DNA from: Methanococcoides sp. AM1
GTDB taxonomy: Archaea; Halobacteriota; Methanosarcinia; Methanosarcinales; Methanosarcinaceae
Length of the DNA stretch: 64,000 nt
Assembly: GCF_900774055.1 (NCBI RefSeq)
Contig: NZ_CAAGSW010000001.1
Span: 451,797-515,796 of the forward strand
Direction of reading: 5' to 3'
The position numbers and the translations under genes are program-made. The notes under the pieces are model-generated. The model did no database searches. It saw only the letters and a list, made by a program, of their open reading frames with translations, and had not been told where the DNA came from. The stretch's first letter is position 1. Each line of letters begins with the position of its first letter. Positions 52,896 through 60,885 of the stretch are shown piece by piece.

Positions 52896-53177
52896 ATGAA
52901 ATTATACATGTACTTTCTTCTGTATCTTCTTTTAGTAAATGCTTATGCTTTCTGGCTGATGTACTCCGACAAAAAGAAGGCCATCAGAAATCAGTATAGG
53001 ATACCGGAAAAGACCCTGTTCACCTGGGCATTGCTGGGAGGGAGCATGGGTTCCATAGCGGGAATGCAGAAGTTCAGGCACAAGACCAGGCATCAGACAT
53101 TCAGGATCGGGATGCCTCTGATATTTATTGTGGAAGGCTATCTCTTCTTTGAATATATTCTGCCTGTACTGCTTTGA
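52896..53177 (+). CDS. DUF1294 membrane protein
   Basis: 93 residues with three membrane helices (about 3-22, 42-58, 70-90). The RIPEKTLFTWALLGGSMGSI and FRHKTRHQTFRIG segments are the DUF1294 signature. The role is unknown; bacterial homologues are sometimes fused to cold-shock domains. GGGAG upstream supports the start. A strong hairpin follows at the stop codon. Confidence 0.88.
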   Translation: MKLYMYFLLYLLLVNAYAFWLMYSDKKKAIRNQYRIPEKTLFTWALLGGSMGSIAGMQKFRHKTRHQTFRIGMPLIFIVEGYLFFEYILPVLL

Positions 53178-53215
53178 GACTACTGGTTCAGATACCTCTA
53201 TCTGAAAAGTAGTCT
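53177..53215 (+). terminator. Long hairpin after the DUF1294 gene
   Basis: Two stacked perfect stems: AGACTACT (53177-53184) with AGTAGTCT (53208-53215), and TTCAGATA (53187-53194) with TATCTGAA (53199-53206) around CCTC. Sixteen base pairs with one small internal loop begin at the stop codon. There is no strong T-run right after, so a processing or stability element is an alternative to termination. Confidence 0.6.
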
Positions 53216-53253
53216 GCAAAGCGTTTTATAAAAAAGGAGTTGATTATTCTATA

Positions 53254-53661
53254 ATGAAGATTAGGATCGAGACTCCCAAATTCAGCTTTTTCAAGTACCA
53301 AAAAGTGGATGATGAGTACAAAAGAGTCCTTTTTTCTCCGATACCTACAATATTCAACTACGGTTTCATTGAAGATACCTTAGGTGATGATGGAATGGAA
53401 GAGGATGCCATTGTACTCGGACCCCGGCTTCCCCAGGGTACTCTGGTAAAACTGACCAATCCCGGTGGGGTGGTAAGGTTTGTGGACGACTCGGTCCGGG
53501 ACGATAAGAAAGTGTTCTATCTCGGGGACAGGTATTCTGAAAGGCTGTTCGGATTGTATTTCAGTATGTATGCACTGTTCAAGCGTTTTCGTTATCTGGC
53601 CTTTGAAAGAAGACTTGCGGAATGCAGGTTCGAAGGCATTGAACTATTCGAGGAAAACTGA
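53254..53661 (+). CDS. Inorganic-pyrophosphatase-like protein, altered active site
   Basis: 135 residues. The segment TIFNYGFIEDTLGDDGMEED aligns with the soluble pyrophosphatase motif (NYG-(Y/F)-IP-x-T-x-x-x-DGDPxD), and VDDSVRDDKKV aligns with the TDE-x-x-x-D-x-K motif, so the two acidic clusters are mostly kept. The central Asp of DGDPxD is Met here (DGMEED), which would remove one catalytic metal ligand. It is also about 40 residues shorter than typical enzymes. It may have changed activity, or serve as a binding protein. It follows the DUF1294 gene in the same direction. Confidence 0.65.
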   Translation: MKIRIETPKFSFFKYQKVDDEYKRVLFSPIPTIFNYGFIEDTLGDDGMEEDAIVLGPRLPQGTLVKLTNPGGVVRFVDDSVRDDKKVFYLGDRYSERLFGLYFSMYALFKRFRYLAFERRLAECRFEGIELFEEN

Positions 53662-53793
53662 GCATCGGTCAGTATATAGATCAGTGTACTGCAAACTAAA
53701 TTGATAACTGAAATCCAAATACTGTTCTACAAAAAAAAGAGATAAGGAAAGTGATGTTCTTTCCCGAAGAAATTCCTTTGATGTTTCTTATCC

Positions 53794-54828
53794 TTAAAGG
53801 ATGTTGATGGTCTGTATATTCTTGACCTTGTTACTGAAAGGTATTCCTTCCTGCTCCAGGTGTTCTTTTATCGTACCCTCAACGATCTTCACAAGCTCTT
53901 CCTTTTCCACATTTGTAACTGCTGAGAGGAACTTCACGTTGCAATCTTTGCCTTTTGTTTCAAAGAACTCTATGTTGGGTATGCTCTCTGAAGATGTGAT
54001 ACTGGCTTTCATGAGGGTTCCGGGGTATTCCAGAGCCATCTTTATATGACCTACGAAATCCGGATTGAGCTTTTTGACCTGATTGCTGATGGAGGTCAAG
54101 ACATCTGTTGCATACTTTTCTGCTTTTTGTTCTTCCAGTTCGCAGTCTTTGATGGTAAGTTCTCCGGAATAGGAACTGACCTCAGAGGCCTCAATGGAGT
54201 TGATAGCTTCCCTTGATTCTCTTTCCTTGCTCTTGCCTGCCAGCAGGTCTATGAGCCTCTGGAACTTCTCATCGGCTTCCTTTGCAGAGAATTCGATAAC
54301 TTCTGCTTCGGGGTTGATCTCCTCCAGGAAATTCCTGACCTCTGCAACCTTTTCTTCCTCTGCGATATCGACCTTGTTGATACAGAGGATCTCAGCATCT
54401 TCTATCTGTGTCAGGATGAACTTCGGTGTCTGCTTTATCTCGGTGTTGAACCTTGTTCCATCAACAATGTTCACGATAGGTGCAAAGCTTAAGTCATCTA
54501 TCTTCATAAGGCTGATATCTTCCTTGATCTGCCTTGGGAATGCGATACCAGTAGGCTCGATAATAATAACGTCAGGGTGGAAGTCATCTGAAAGTTTGGA
54601 AAGGGTGTATTCCATGCTGATCTTGAGAGTACAGCAGATACAGCCGCTTGTAAGTTCTTCGGTGACGATCCCGGTGCTTGAAAGTGTGTCACCGTCAAGT
54701 CCGATCTCACCTATCTCGTTCACGATTATCGCGATCTTGTGGCCGGTTTCGCTCAAATGCTTACCGAGCTTTAACAATGTAGTGGTCTTGCCGCTTCCGA
54801 GAAAGCCGCCTATGATCATTATCTTCAA
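53794..54828 (-). CDS. CobW/G3E-family GTPase (metal insertion or chaperone)
   Basis: 344 residues. P-loop GGFLGSGKTTT, the metal-binding C-x-C-C motif GCICCTLKIS, Walker B/G3 IIIEPTGIAFP and the guanine motif CINKVDIA define the COG0523/CobW group. These bind Zn2+, Co2+ or Ni2+ and hand it to target enzymes using GTP. The C-terminal third has the CobW-C-like strand pattern. Which metal is used cannot be told from sequence. Convergent with the pyrophosphatase-like gene. Confidence 0.88.
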   Translation of the reverse strand: MKIMIIGGFLGSGKTTTLLKLGKHLSETGHKIAIIVNEIGEIGLDGDTLSSTGIVTEELTSGCICCTLKISMEYTLSKLSDDFHPDVIIIEPTGIAFPRQIKEDISLMKIDDLSFAPIVNIVDGTRFNTEIKQTPKFILTQIEDAEILCINKVDIAEEEKVAEVRNFLEEINPEAEVIEFSAKEADEKFQRLIDLLAGKSKERESREAINSIEASEVSSYSGELTIKDCELEEQKAEKYATDVLTSISNQVKKLNPDFVGHIKMALEYPGTLMKASITSSESIPNIEFFETKGKDCNVKFLSAVTNVEKEELVKIVEGTIKEHLEQEGIPFSNKVKNIQTINIL

Positions 54829-54909
54829 TTATCTCACCAGTGGTAGAATGATATTATTTAAGAAAATCACTTTCTTTTAAGCTTCTTTTCAATTTGGGAG
54901 TCTTTACTT

Positions 54910-54941
54910 GTGAACCACTCCTCCCTTTCGGAAGGGGCTTC
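54910..54941 (-). ncRNA. tnpB element right end with candidate omega-RNA hairpin
   Basis: Downstream of tnpB the minus strand reads GAAGCCCCTTCCGAAAGGGA then GGAGTGGTTCAC, a short hairpin (CCCTT-CCGA-AAGGG, 54923-54936) and a right-end motif of the kind seen in IS200/IS605 elements. In TnpB systems the guide RNA scaffold overlaps this end, and the guide is the sequence just beyond it (from 54909 downward). The boundary is inferred from the motif alone. Confidence 0.5.
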
Positions 54942-54981
54942 TTGTTTCATCCGTTTCTCCAGTGAGAATACGTCCACAAGC

Positions 54982-56088
54982 TCAAGCCGTAGTACCTACG
55001 GTGTTAAATGCGATATTTTTGATATTGATGGCAGCGTTAATATCCCGATCATGTACGGTATTGCAGTCGGAGCATGTCCATTTTCTATGATGTAGTTTCA
55101 ATCCAATATTCTTGTAACCACACACATGACACAATTTGGATGATGGTTCGAACTGACCGATCTGGATAACGGTCTTTCCATACCAATCGGCTTTATACTG
55201 GAGTTTCTCAATGAAACTTCCCCATGAAACATCACTGATTGCTTGTGCAAGACAATGGTTTTTCACCATCCCTTTAATATTCAAACTTTCGATTGCTATT
55301 GCTTGGTTTTCGCTTATCAATCTTAAAGAAAGTTTGTGCTGAAAATCGTTACGTTGGTTAACGATTTTTTCATGTAACTTTGCAACTTGTAATTTTTGCT
55401 TGTTCCAGTTATTCGAACCTTTTTGTTTCCGAGATAACCGTTGTTGCAATACCTGTAAATATTGTATTGACATCTTCAGATACTTCTCATTATCGATCTT
55501 TTCACCGTTCGAAAGAATGGCAAAATGGTTTAGCCCGACATCAATTCCCATAACATTATCAATATCCACTTTCTTTGGTACTTCCTGACCGTTCTCAACA
55601 AGGATACTGATGTAATATTTCCCAGTTGTTGTTTTCGAAACCGTTGCAATCTTCATTTTCCCATCAAACATTCGATGTAATCGTGCTTTGATAGGTTCCT
55701 TGATCTTTGGAAGTTTGATCATGTTATTGTCAAAATTTACTGTATAATGCTGTGGGATCTGGAATGATTGTACAGGATTCTTCCTTGACTTAAATTTGGG
55801 AAATCCAGTCTTTTCCTTAAAGAATTTCTTGAACGCTGAATCCATGTTCCCGATTGAACGTTGTAATGATTGAGAATTGACTTCATTCAACCAAACATGT
55901 ATCTTTTTCAGCCCAGGAATCATGTTATTAATATCGAATTCACTCAAGGATCGTTTATCCTTCTCGTATGTAACAAGTTTGTGATTTAATCCCCAGTTAT
56001 AGATGAATCTACAAGCACCAAAATGTTTGTCAAAAATCTCTTTTTGATTCTTATTTGGATATATTCGATACTTATAGGCTTTTAGCAT
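54982..56088 (-). CDS. tnpB: RNA-guided endonuclease TnpB (IS605 OrfB), short C-terminus
   Basis: 368 residues. The N-terminal HTH_OrfB opening AYKYRIYPNKNQ and the WED-like part come first. RuvC motif I is in GIDVGLNHFAI, RuvC II in AIESLNIKGMV, the zinc finger has CHVC and CSDC, and RuvC III is in VHDRDINAAINI. The catalytic D-E-D set is therefore intact. Translation stops at TGA after VGTTA. The frame continues for 25 codons with ACGRILTGETDETRSPF, the usual C-terminal tail of such proteins, so the TGA is a recent nonsense mutation that trims only the tail. Confidence 0.92.
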   Translation of the reverse strand: MLKAYKYRIYPNKNQKEIFDKHFGACRFIYNWGLNHKLVTYEKDKRSLSEFDINNMIPGLKKIHVWLNEVNSQSLQRSIGNMDSAFKKFFKEKTGFPKFKSRKNPVQSFQIPQHYTVNFDNNMIKLPKIKEPIKARLHRMFDGKMKIATVSKTTTGKYYISILVENGQEVPKKVDIDNVMGIDVGLNHFAILSNGEKIDNEKYLKMSIQYLQVLQQRLSRKQKGSNNWNKQKLQVAKLHEKIVNQRNDFQHKLSLRLISENQAIAIESLNIKGMVKNHCLAQAISDVSWGSFIEKLQYKADWYGKTVIQIGQFEPSSKLCHVCGYKNIGLKLHHRKWTCSDCNTVHDRDINAAINIKNIAFNTVGTTA

Positions 56089-56324
56089 ATGTAAAGATTT
56101 TTATGCACTATTGGCATATATATTTAACTTACGGAAGGAGTCTTCTGTGGTCAATAACATAAAACTTGCAGGTTCGATATTGGTTCCTTTTCCCCATCCT
56201 TCTGGGCACCTTATTCACTTTTTCGATTCAAGGTATCCAATAGTCTTTTCCTGAGATCGGCATCCACACTCCCAAAGAAAATAATTCGCTAACATTATAA
56301 ATGATACTCGCACATACGGTAGCT

Positions 56325-57353
56325 ATGAGTGACCTGATCTTTGATGACATTGGCAGTTATCCGCTACCGGAAGGCGTAACAAAGGAGTGGATGGAGAGTG
56401 CATTTTCGAAAAGGGACAGTGATGAGAAGCTTTTTTCTGTCATACGTTCAGCCTTTAGCCAGAAACTTGATGCCGGTGTGCAGGTAGCAACATATCCCCA
56501 GTTTCAGGACATGAACCAGCAGTTCCTGTCAATTATCAATGATCCGGAATGTGTGGAAGAACCTTTCAAGGTCAAAGAGGACAGCGCACGTATCCTTGAG
56601 CTTGATGTTATAGAAGAAGCTGCTGCAGAGTACAGTGATGAGACCGGTGAAAAGCCGGATGTCCGTATCTGTGTGACCGGACCGCTCGAGCTTTATCTTA
56701 AGGACTTCGGGGGTACACAGTACACCGACATCCTGAACCTGCTCGCAGTAAGCATCGACCGTTTCATAAGCAATTCTATCAAGGCTGCAAAGAACTTCAA
56801 CATCAGGACAGTCTCCATTGATGAGCCAAGTATCGGTATCAATCCACAGGTCATGTTCGAGGATGCCGAACTGGTAGAAGCACTGAGCACTGCCACTTAC
56901 TATGCTGGCAGGCAGGATGTTGATGTGGAGATCCATCTTCACTCCCCGCTTCATTACAGGATAGCCTGTGATACACCGGGTATCAATGTCATAGGTGTGG
57001 AGTCTGCAGCAAATCCTTCATATCTCGATCTTATTGACAGGAAGGTTCTGGAAGATACTGACTCTTTCCTGCGTGTGGGTGTTGCAAGGACCGATATCTT
57101 CAACCTTGCATCTGTGCTTAATGAAAAGTACAACACCAATGTCTGGAAGGACACCCAGTATCTGCCTGAGATAGTAACGGAAATGGAAACTCCGGATGTT
57201 ATTGCAAAGCGCCTTGAAAAAGCAGATTCCATATTCGGGGAACGCATCAAATATGTTGGTCCTGATTGTGGTCTTGGTTCATGGCCAACACAGGAGATCG
57301 CAGGACAATTGCTCAGGAATGTAGTTGAAGGGATCGACAAGTTCTCCAAGTAA
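56325..57353 (+). CDS. Methionine-synthase-like protein (core MetE/UROD superfamily)
   Basis: About 342 residues. A cobalamin-independent methionine synthase C-terminal-type TIM barrel: DDIGSYPLP at the start, VRICVTGPLELYLKDF, TVSIDEPSIGI, and GPDCGLGSWP at the end. In methanogens such short proteins transfer a methyl group from a corrinoid or other donor to homocysteine. The late Cys (GPDCGLG) and the Glu in GVESA are present. The expected H-x-C of the zinc site appears as HLHSPLHY, so one ligand seems changed. ATG at 56325 (MSDLIFDD) is preferred; 8 more codons are open upstream. Confidence 0.78.
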   Translation: MSDLIFDDIGSYPLPEGVTKEWMESAFSKRDSDEKLFSVIRSAFSQKLDAGVQVATYPQFQDMNQQFLSIINDPECVEEPFKVKEDSARILELDVIEEAAAEYSDETGEKPDVRICVTGPLELYLKDFGGTQYTDILNLLAVSIDRFISNSIKAAKNFNIRTVSIDEPSIGINPQVMFEDAELVEALSTATYYAGRQDVDVEIHLHSPLHYRIACDTPGINVIGVESAANPSYLDLIDRKVLEDTDSFLRVGVARTDIFNLASVLNEKYNTNVWKDTQYLPEIVTEMETPDVIAKRLEKADSIFGERIKYVGPDCGLGSWPTQEIAGQLLRNVVEGIDKFSK

Positions 57354-57388
57354 GATAATTCAGGGTGCTGAAAACACAAAACAAAAGA

Positions 57389-58459
57389 TCATACCGGGAT
57401 ACTGCTGATCAACAGATGCATCAGGTTGATTACATGTCCTGCTATTTTCGGTGTAAATTGTATTTCTATATATGCAGCAACAAGGAGCATAAAGATCGTA
57501 AATGAGAATATTTTCAACAGGTATCGGGATCTCAGGTAAGCTTCTGTGATATTCTCTATCCTTCTAATGTCTTCTTTTAGATCCTCTTCTTTTTCAGCTT
57601 CGAATAAACGGCCTTTTATGATCTCTTCTGAGTAAACTCTTGTAAATCTGTATGCAATAGATGTTGCTATGAAAATTGCCGGCAGTTCAATTATTCCATG
57701 AGGAAGTATTGAAGCAAGGTAATATATGAAGGCAAAATCAGCTCCTATAAGAATACCAGCAAATCCTATTGTTTGATTTCCCCAGAGTATTCCATTGAAC
57801 AGGAAAAATGCGAGAACCGTTCCTGCTATAAGAGCATTCAGGAACAATGTCAACACAGGAAATATGAGTGGGAGCACTGATGCGATCGCCCTGTAATCCT
57901 CGCCGGTGTAACCGCAATGTTTCCAGATAGAATTTGAGCTATCATTTATCTCATCCCGATCCTTTTTATTTATATCAGGATAAATGTGCAAGGCGACCTT
58001 CTGTACAAATGAAAAAAAGGGTGAAGATAATTTTTCCATATTACAGGAGATCCTGGAATAGAAGGGGTATTTTGAGCGCAATAACAATTCTTTGAAAACG
58101 ATTCTGTGACTGTATGTTATGGCTCCGGCACCGATAGATGTGACGAATATTGCTATTATGTTGAAGAAAAAAACAGAATATAGCGGACCGATATATCTGG
58201 CACCAAAATCCACTTTTGAAGTAGCGGCATCTGAGGTTGAAATAATTGCTTCGTTGACGACATCAACTTCTGAAGTAGCCGCTTGTGCTCTCGAGATCAG
58301 GACAGAACTTACCGATTCAGGGTGTGAAAAGAAGAAAGCAACTACGTAAACAGATATACTGAATACAAAGGCCAGTATCGTAAATATGGTGAATAGTTTC
58401 ACTGACCATATTACATCTTTCCGTTTTATTTTGAATTGGCTGCTTTCTTCCTTTCTCAT
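57389..58459 (-). CDS. SpoIIM/DUF95-type membrane protein
   Basis: 356 residues with about seven membrane helices. The central GIIELPAIFIATSIAYRF is the hallmark of the stage II sporulation protein M (DUF95) family, widespread in non-sporulating archaea and of unknown role. A cytoplasmic loop with DINKKDRDEINDSSNSIW lies between helices 2 and 3, and a coiled segment EAEKEEDLKEDIRRIENI between later ones. Eleven bases downstream of hisG in the same direction. Confidence 0.82.
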   Translation of the reverse strand: MRKEESSQFKIKRKDVIWSVKLFTIFTILAFVFSISVYVVAFFFSHPESVSSVLISRAQAATSEVDVVNEAIISTSDAATSKVDFGARYIGPLYSVFFFNIIAIFVTSIGAGAITYSHRIVFKELLLRSKYPFYSRISCNMEKLSSPFFSFVQKVALHIYPDINKKDRDEINDSSNSIWKHCGYTGEDYRAIASVLPLIFPVLTLFLNALIAGTVLAFFLFNGILWGNQTIGFAGILIGADFAFIYYLASILPHGIIELPAIFIATSIAYRFTRVYSEEIIKGRLFEAEKEEDLKEDIRRIENITEAYLRSRYLLKIFSFTIFMLLVAAYIEIQFTPKIAGHVINLMHLLISSIPV

Positions 58460-58470
58460 TATTGTTCGTT

Positions 58471-59343
58471 TTAGTGAACGATCTTTGAAATATCAAGTTC
58501 AAGAATGTCCTCAGCACCGAGGTCCTTGAGTTTTGGGATCAGGATGTTCACTTCATTCTTGTTCACAACAGATTCTACGGCATAGTAGTCGGAATTGTAA
58601 AGTTGGGAAACAGTTGGTCTTTTGAGTGACGGAAGTGCCTCGATCACAGAGTCCAGCTTATCAGCAGGTACGTTCATATCAATGAGCACTTTCCCACGTG
58701 CTTCGATAACCGCCAGAAGCAGGGTTTTGATCTCTTCTATCTCTTTTCTTTTGGCAGGATCTTCCCAGCTTTCCTTGTTAGCTATGAGCTTTGAAGAAGA
58801 TTCCAGCATAACGTCCACGATCTTAAGTCCGTTCTTGCGTAGAGTGGATCCCGTTTCTGTCAGGTCGACCACGACATCCATAAGGTCAGGAACCTTTGCT
58901 TCGGTCGCACCGTATGAAAAGTGAAGTTCGACCGGAATTCCAAGATCATCGAAGAACTTCTTCGTAATATTTGGGTACTCGGTTGTGACCCTGCTTCCGG
59001 GCCTGATATCTTTGGCACTCTGGATATCGCTGTCCTGTGGAACAGCAATAACGATCTTGACAATACCGGCACCCTGCTTGCTGTAAGGCATATCAGCAAC
59101 CTCTACAACATCTGAACTTGATTCTACCACCCAGTCACGTCCGGAGATACCGAGGTCAAAATAGCCTTCCTCAATATATTTTGGGATTTCCTGTGGGCGC
59201 AGGATCTTTATCTTTTCTATCCTTGGATCATTGATCTTTGGGTTATATTCCCTGGATGTCTTTTTTATCTCAAGGTCTGCCTGCTTGAACAATAATAATG
59301 TCTGCTCTTCTAAACTGCCTTTTGGAATTGCTATGTTGATCAT
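58471..59343 (-). CDS. hisG: ATP phosphoribosyltransferase HisG (long form)
   Basis: About 290 residues. The N-terminus MINIAIPKGSLEEQTL, the GISGRDWV loop, the PRPP-binding DLTETGSTLRKNGL and a C-terminal ACT-like regulatory domain (about 215-290) mark the long, self-sufficient HisG that starts histidine synthesis and is feedback inhibited. The start is the ATG at 59343, three codons into the open frame, with GTGAT upstream. No other his gene is present here. Confidence 0.94.
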   Translation of the reverse strand: MINIAIPKGSLEEQTLLLFKQADLEIKKTSREYNPKINDPRIEKIKILRPQEIPKYIEEGYFDLGISGRDWVVESSSDVVEVADMPYSKQGAGIVKIVIAVPQDSDIQSAKDIRPGSRVTTEYPNITKKFFDDLGIPVELHFSYGATEAKVPDLMDVVVDLTETGSTLRKNGLKIVDVMLESSSKLIANKESWEDPAKRKEIEEIKTLLLAVIEARGKVLIDMNVPADKLDSVIEALPSLKRPTVSQLYNSDYYAVESVVNKNEVNILIPKLKDLGAEDILELDISKIVH

Positions 59344-59588
59344 TTTTATCACTTGTTCGATTTGGACTATATTTGTTCAGACTTTTAAAGATTAAAACTA
59401 TATTTGTCTGATAAACAGTTGTTGTATTTTTAGTGCCTATTTATGTTTATCAGGATTTCACTTAACTTTAACTGTTCTATTTTTATAATCTATAAATAAT
59501 AACTATAATTTTCATCGATGACTTAAAATATATCTCCATACAAATATATCTAAAAGATTCATGGTTTGCTATTAATGAGAGGTCTAAT

Positions 59589-60332
59589 ATGAGGATACAA
59601 TCTGGAATTGAAGGTTTCGATGAACTTGTTCAGGGTGGACTTGTTCCGGAACGCGTTTATCTTTTAAGTGGTCCCCCTGGAAGCGGGAAAACCACTTTTG
59701 GCATGCAGTTCCTTGCGCAGGGGGCTACTTTTGGGGAAGTTGGTCTCTACGTTAGCCTTCTTGAAAGTCCCCAGAACATCATCAATGACATGTCCAATTA
59801 TTCGTTGAATGTGGCAACTTTGATAAAGATGAAGAAGCTTCTTTTTGCAGATCTTGGTCCCAGGATGGAATACGGGTATATGGATGATCTCCATGAAGTC
59901 ATAAGTTCGGATTATGATGTAAGCCACGCATCGGTCGAAGGTGAAGCTCCTTCTCCGGCAATGGTGTTCAAAGAGATAGCTGCTTATGTTCAGGAATACA
60001 ATGTAAAACGGCTTGTTATAGACTCTGTATCTGCTATCCGTTTTTCCACAAAGGACCGCATTTCAGAAGAAAAAGAGATGGGCAGGTTCATCAGGAATCT
60101 GAAGCAGCTTGGATGCACTACTATCCTCCTTTCTGAGATGACAGACCCAAGTGCATATTCAACAGAACAGTTCGCATCACATGGAGTAATGTTCCTTCAT
60201 AACTTCCTTTATGGCAAGAAGATGACCCGTGCATTGCAGATAATAAAGATGCGTGGAACAAAACATGATTGTAATATGATGCAGCTTGAGTTTACTGAGA
60301 AGGGACTTAAAGTATCTTCCTACCTTGAATAA
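59589..60332 (+). CDS. KaiC-like RecA-superfamily ATPase
   Basis: 247 residues, one KaiC domain. RIQSGIEGFDELVQGGLVPE leads into Walker A GPPGSGKTTFG. VKRLVIDSVSAIRF is the Walker B strand, and IIKMRGTKHD is the C-terminal motif. The core resembles the KaiC-like gene at 3275, but they are only distant paralogues. GAGAGGT lies upstream of the ATG. The next gene starts 13 bases after the stop, so they form a unit. Confidence 0.9.
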   Translation: MRIQSGIEGFDELVQGGLVPERVYLLSGPPGSGKTTFGMQFLAQGATFGEVGLYVSLLESPQNIINDMSNYSLNVATLIKMKKLLFADLGPRMEYGYMDDLHEVISSDYDVSHASVEGEAPSPAMVFKEIAAYVQEYNVKRLVIDSVSAIRFSTKDRISEEKEMGRFIRNLKQLGCTTILLSEMTDPSAYSTEQFASHGVMFLHNFLYGKKMTRALQIIKMRGTKHDCNMMQLEFTEKGLKVSSYLE

Positions 60333-60345
60333 TGGTAGTGTGGAA

Positions 60346-60837
60346 ATGGATCTGTTCAAAAAGAATAAGGACAAACCTACCCTTGCTGAAATGAAAAGGG
60401 AAGAAGTTGAAAAGAAGGCCTTTGAGCTTGGTTTTGAGGTAGGTTACCATAAGCACTCGGAGATTGGCTGGGTCAAAGAGAATTTTGTGAAGCTGGAAAG
60501 CCTCGCTAACAGTCTGGGCCTTGGTAATATTGTTTCCGACAAGTATGTTCAGGGCAAAGGCGAAGGTGGTCTTGCAAGGGAAAAGGGCCTTAATATCGGT
60601 TCTGTAACATCTGCACTGAAAAAAGAAGAAGATTTATCTTTATCTGAGGAACTGCTTTTCAAAAAGCCAAAGGAGGAGGCTTCCGTCGGATACAGGGAAT
60701 ATGCCGGAAATGATGCTATTTTTGCTCCTGTGGACCGCCCGGAACTTCTCGACAGTCCCTCATGTACTTCCCTGACCAAAGCTGTTGAACGCCCTGCAAA
60801 TCTTGATGGTTTCAAACCATTAATGCCAAGGAAATAA
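60346..60837 (+). CDS. Unrecognised protein paired with the KaiC-like ATPase
   Basis: 163 residues from the ATG at 60346, after the KaiC-like stop (an earlier start would overlap that gene). The N-terminal half is helical and charged: PTLAEMKREEVEKKAFELGF, then EVGYHKHSEIGWVKENFVKLES. The C-terminal half (from about residue 80) is low in predicted order, rich in Lys, Glu, Pro and Ser. Soluble. No family recognised; it is likely a partner or regulator of the ATPase. Confidence 0.7.
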   Translation: MDLFKKNKDKPTLAEMKREEVEKKAFELGFEVGYHKHSEIGWVKENFVKLESLANSLGLGNIVSDKYVQGKGEGGLAREKGLNIGSVTSALKKEEDLSLSEELLFKKPKEEASVGYREYAGNDAIFAPVDRPELLDSPSCTSLTKAVERPANLDGFKPLMPRK

Positions 60838-60850
60838 AATATAAAAATGT

Positions 60851-60885
60851 GGGATATCAGGCTTTAAGCCTTGTAACCATATCCC
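60851..60885. terminator. Hairpin between convergent genes
   Basis: GGGATAT (60851-60857) pairs with ATATCCC (60879-60885), enclosing GGCTT-T-AAGCC (60860-60870). It spans the end of the EF-Tu-like gene and the gap after the KaiC partner gene. Confidence 0.45.

Larger units (their letters stand above)
54910..56088 (-). mobile_element. IS200/IS605-type element carrying only tnpB (IS1341-like)
   Basis: The element contains tnpB and a recognisable right end, but no Y1 transposase gene (tnpA) next to it. It cannot move by itself unless TnpA is supplied elsewhere. The left end lies upstream of 56088 and was not located; the AT-rich stretch 56089-56150 is the likely place. It sits between the CobW-type GTPase and the methionine-synthase-like gene. 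Confidence 0.7.

Noticed and set aside
54979-54984. TGA near the end of tnpB considered as selenocysteine
   Set aside because: No redox motif or nearby SECIS-like stem is seen, and the family has no selenoprotein members; a nonsense mutation in the tail is simpler.
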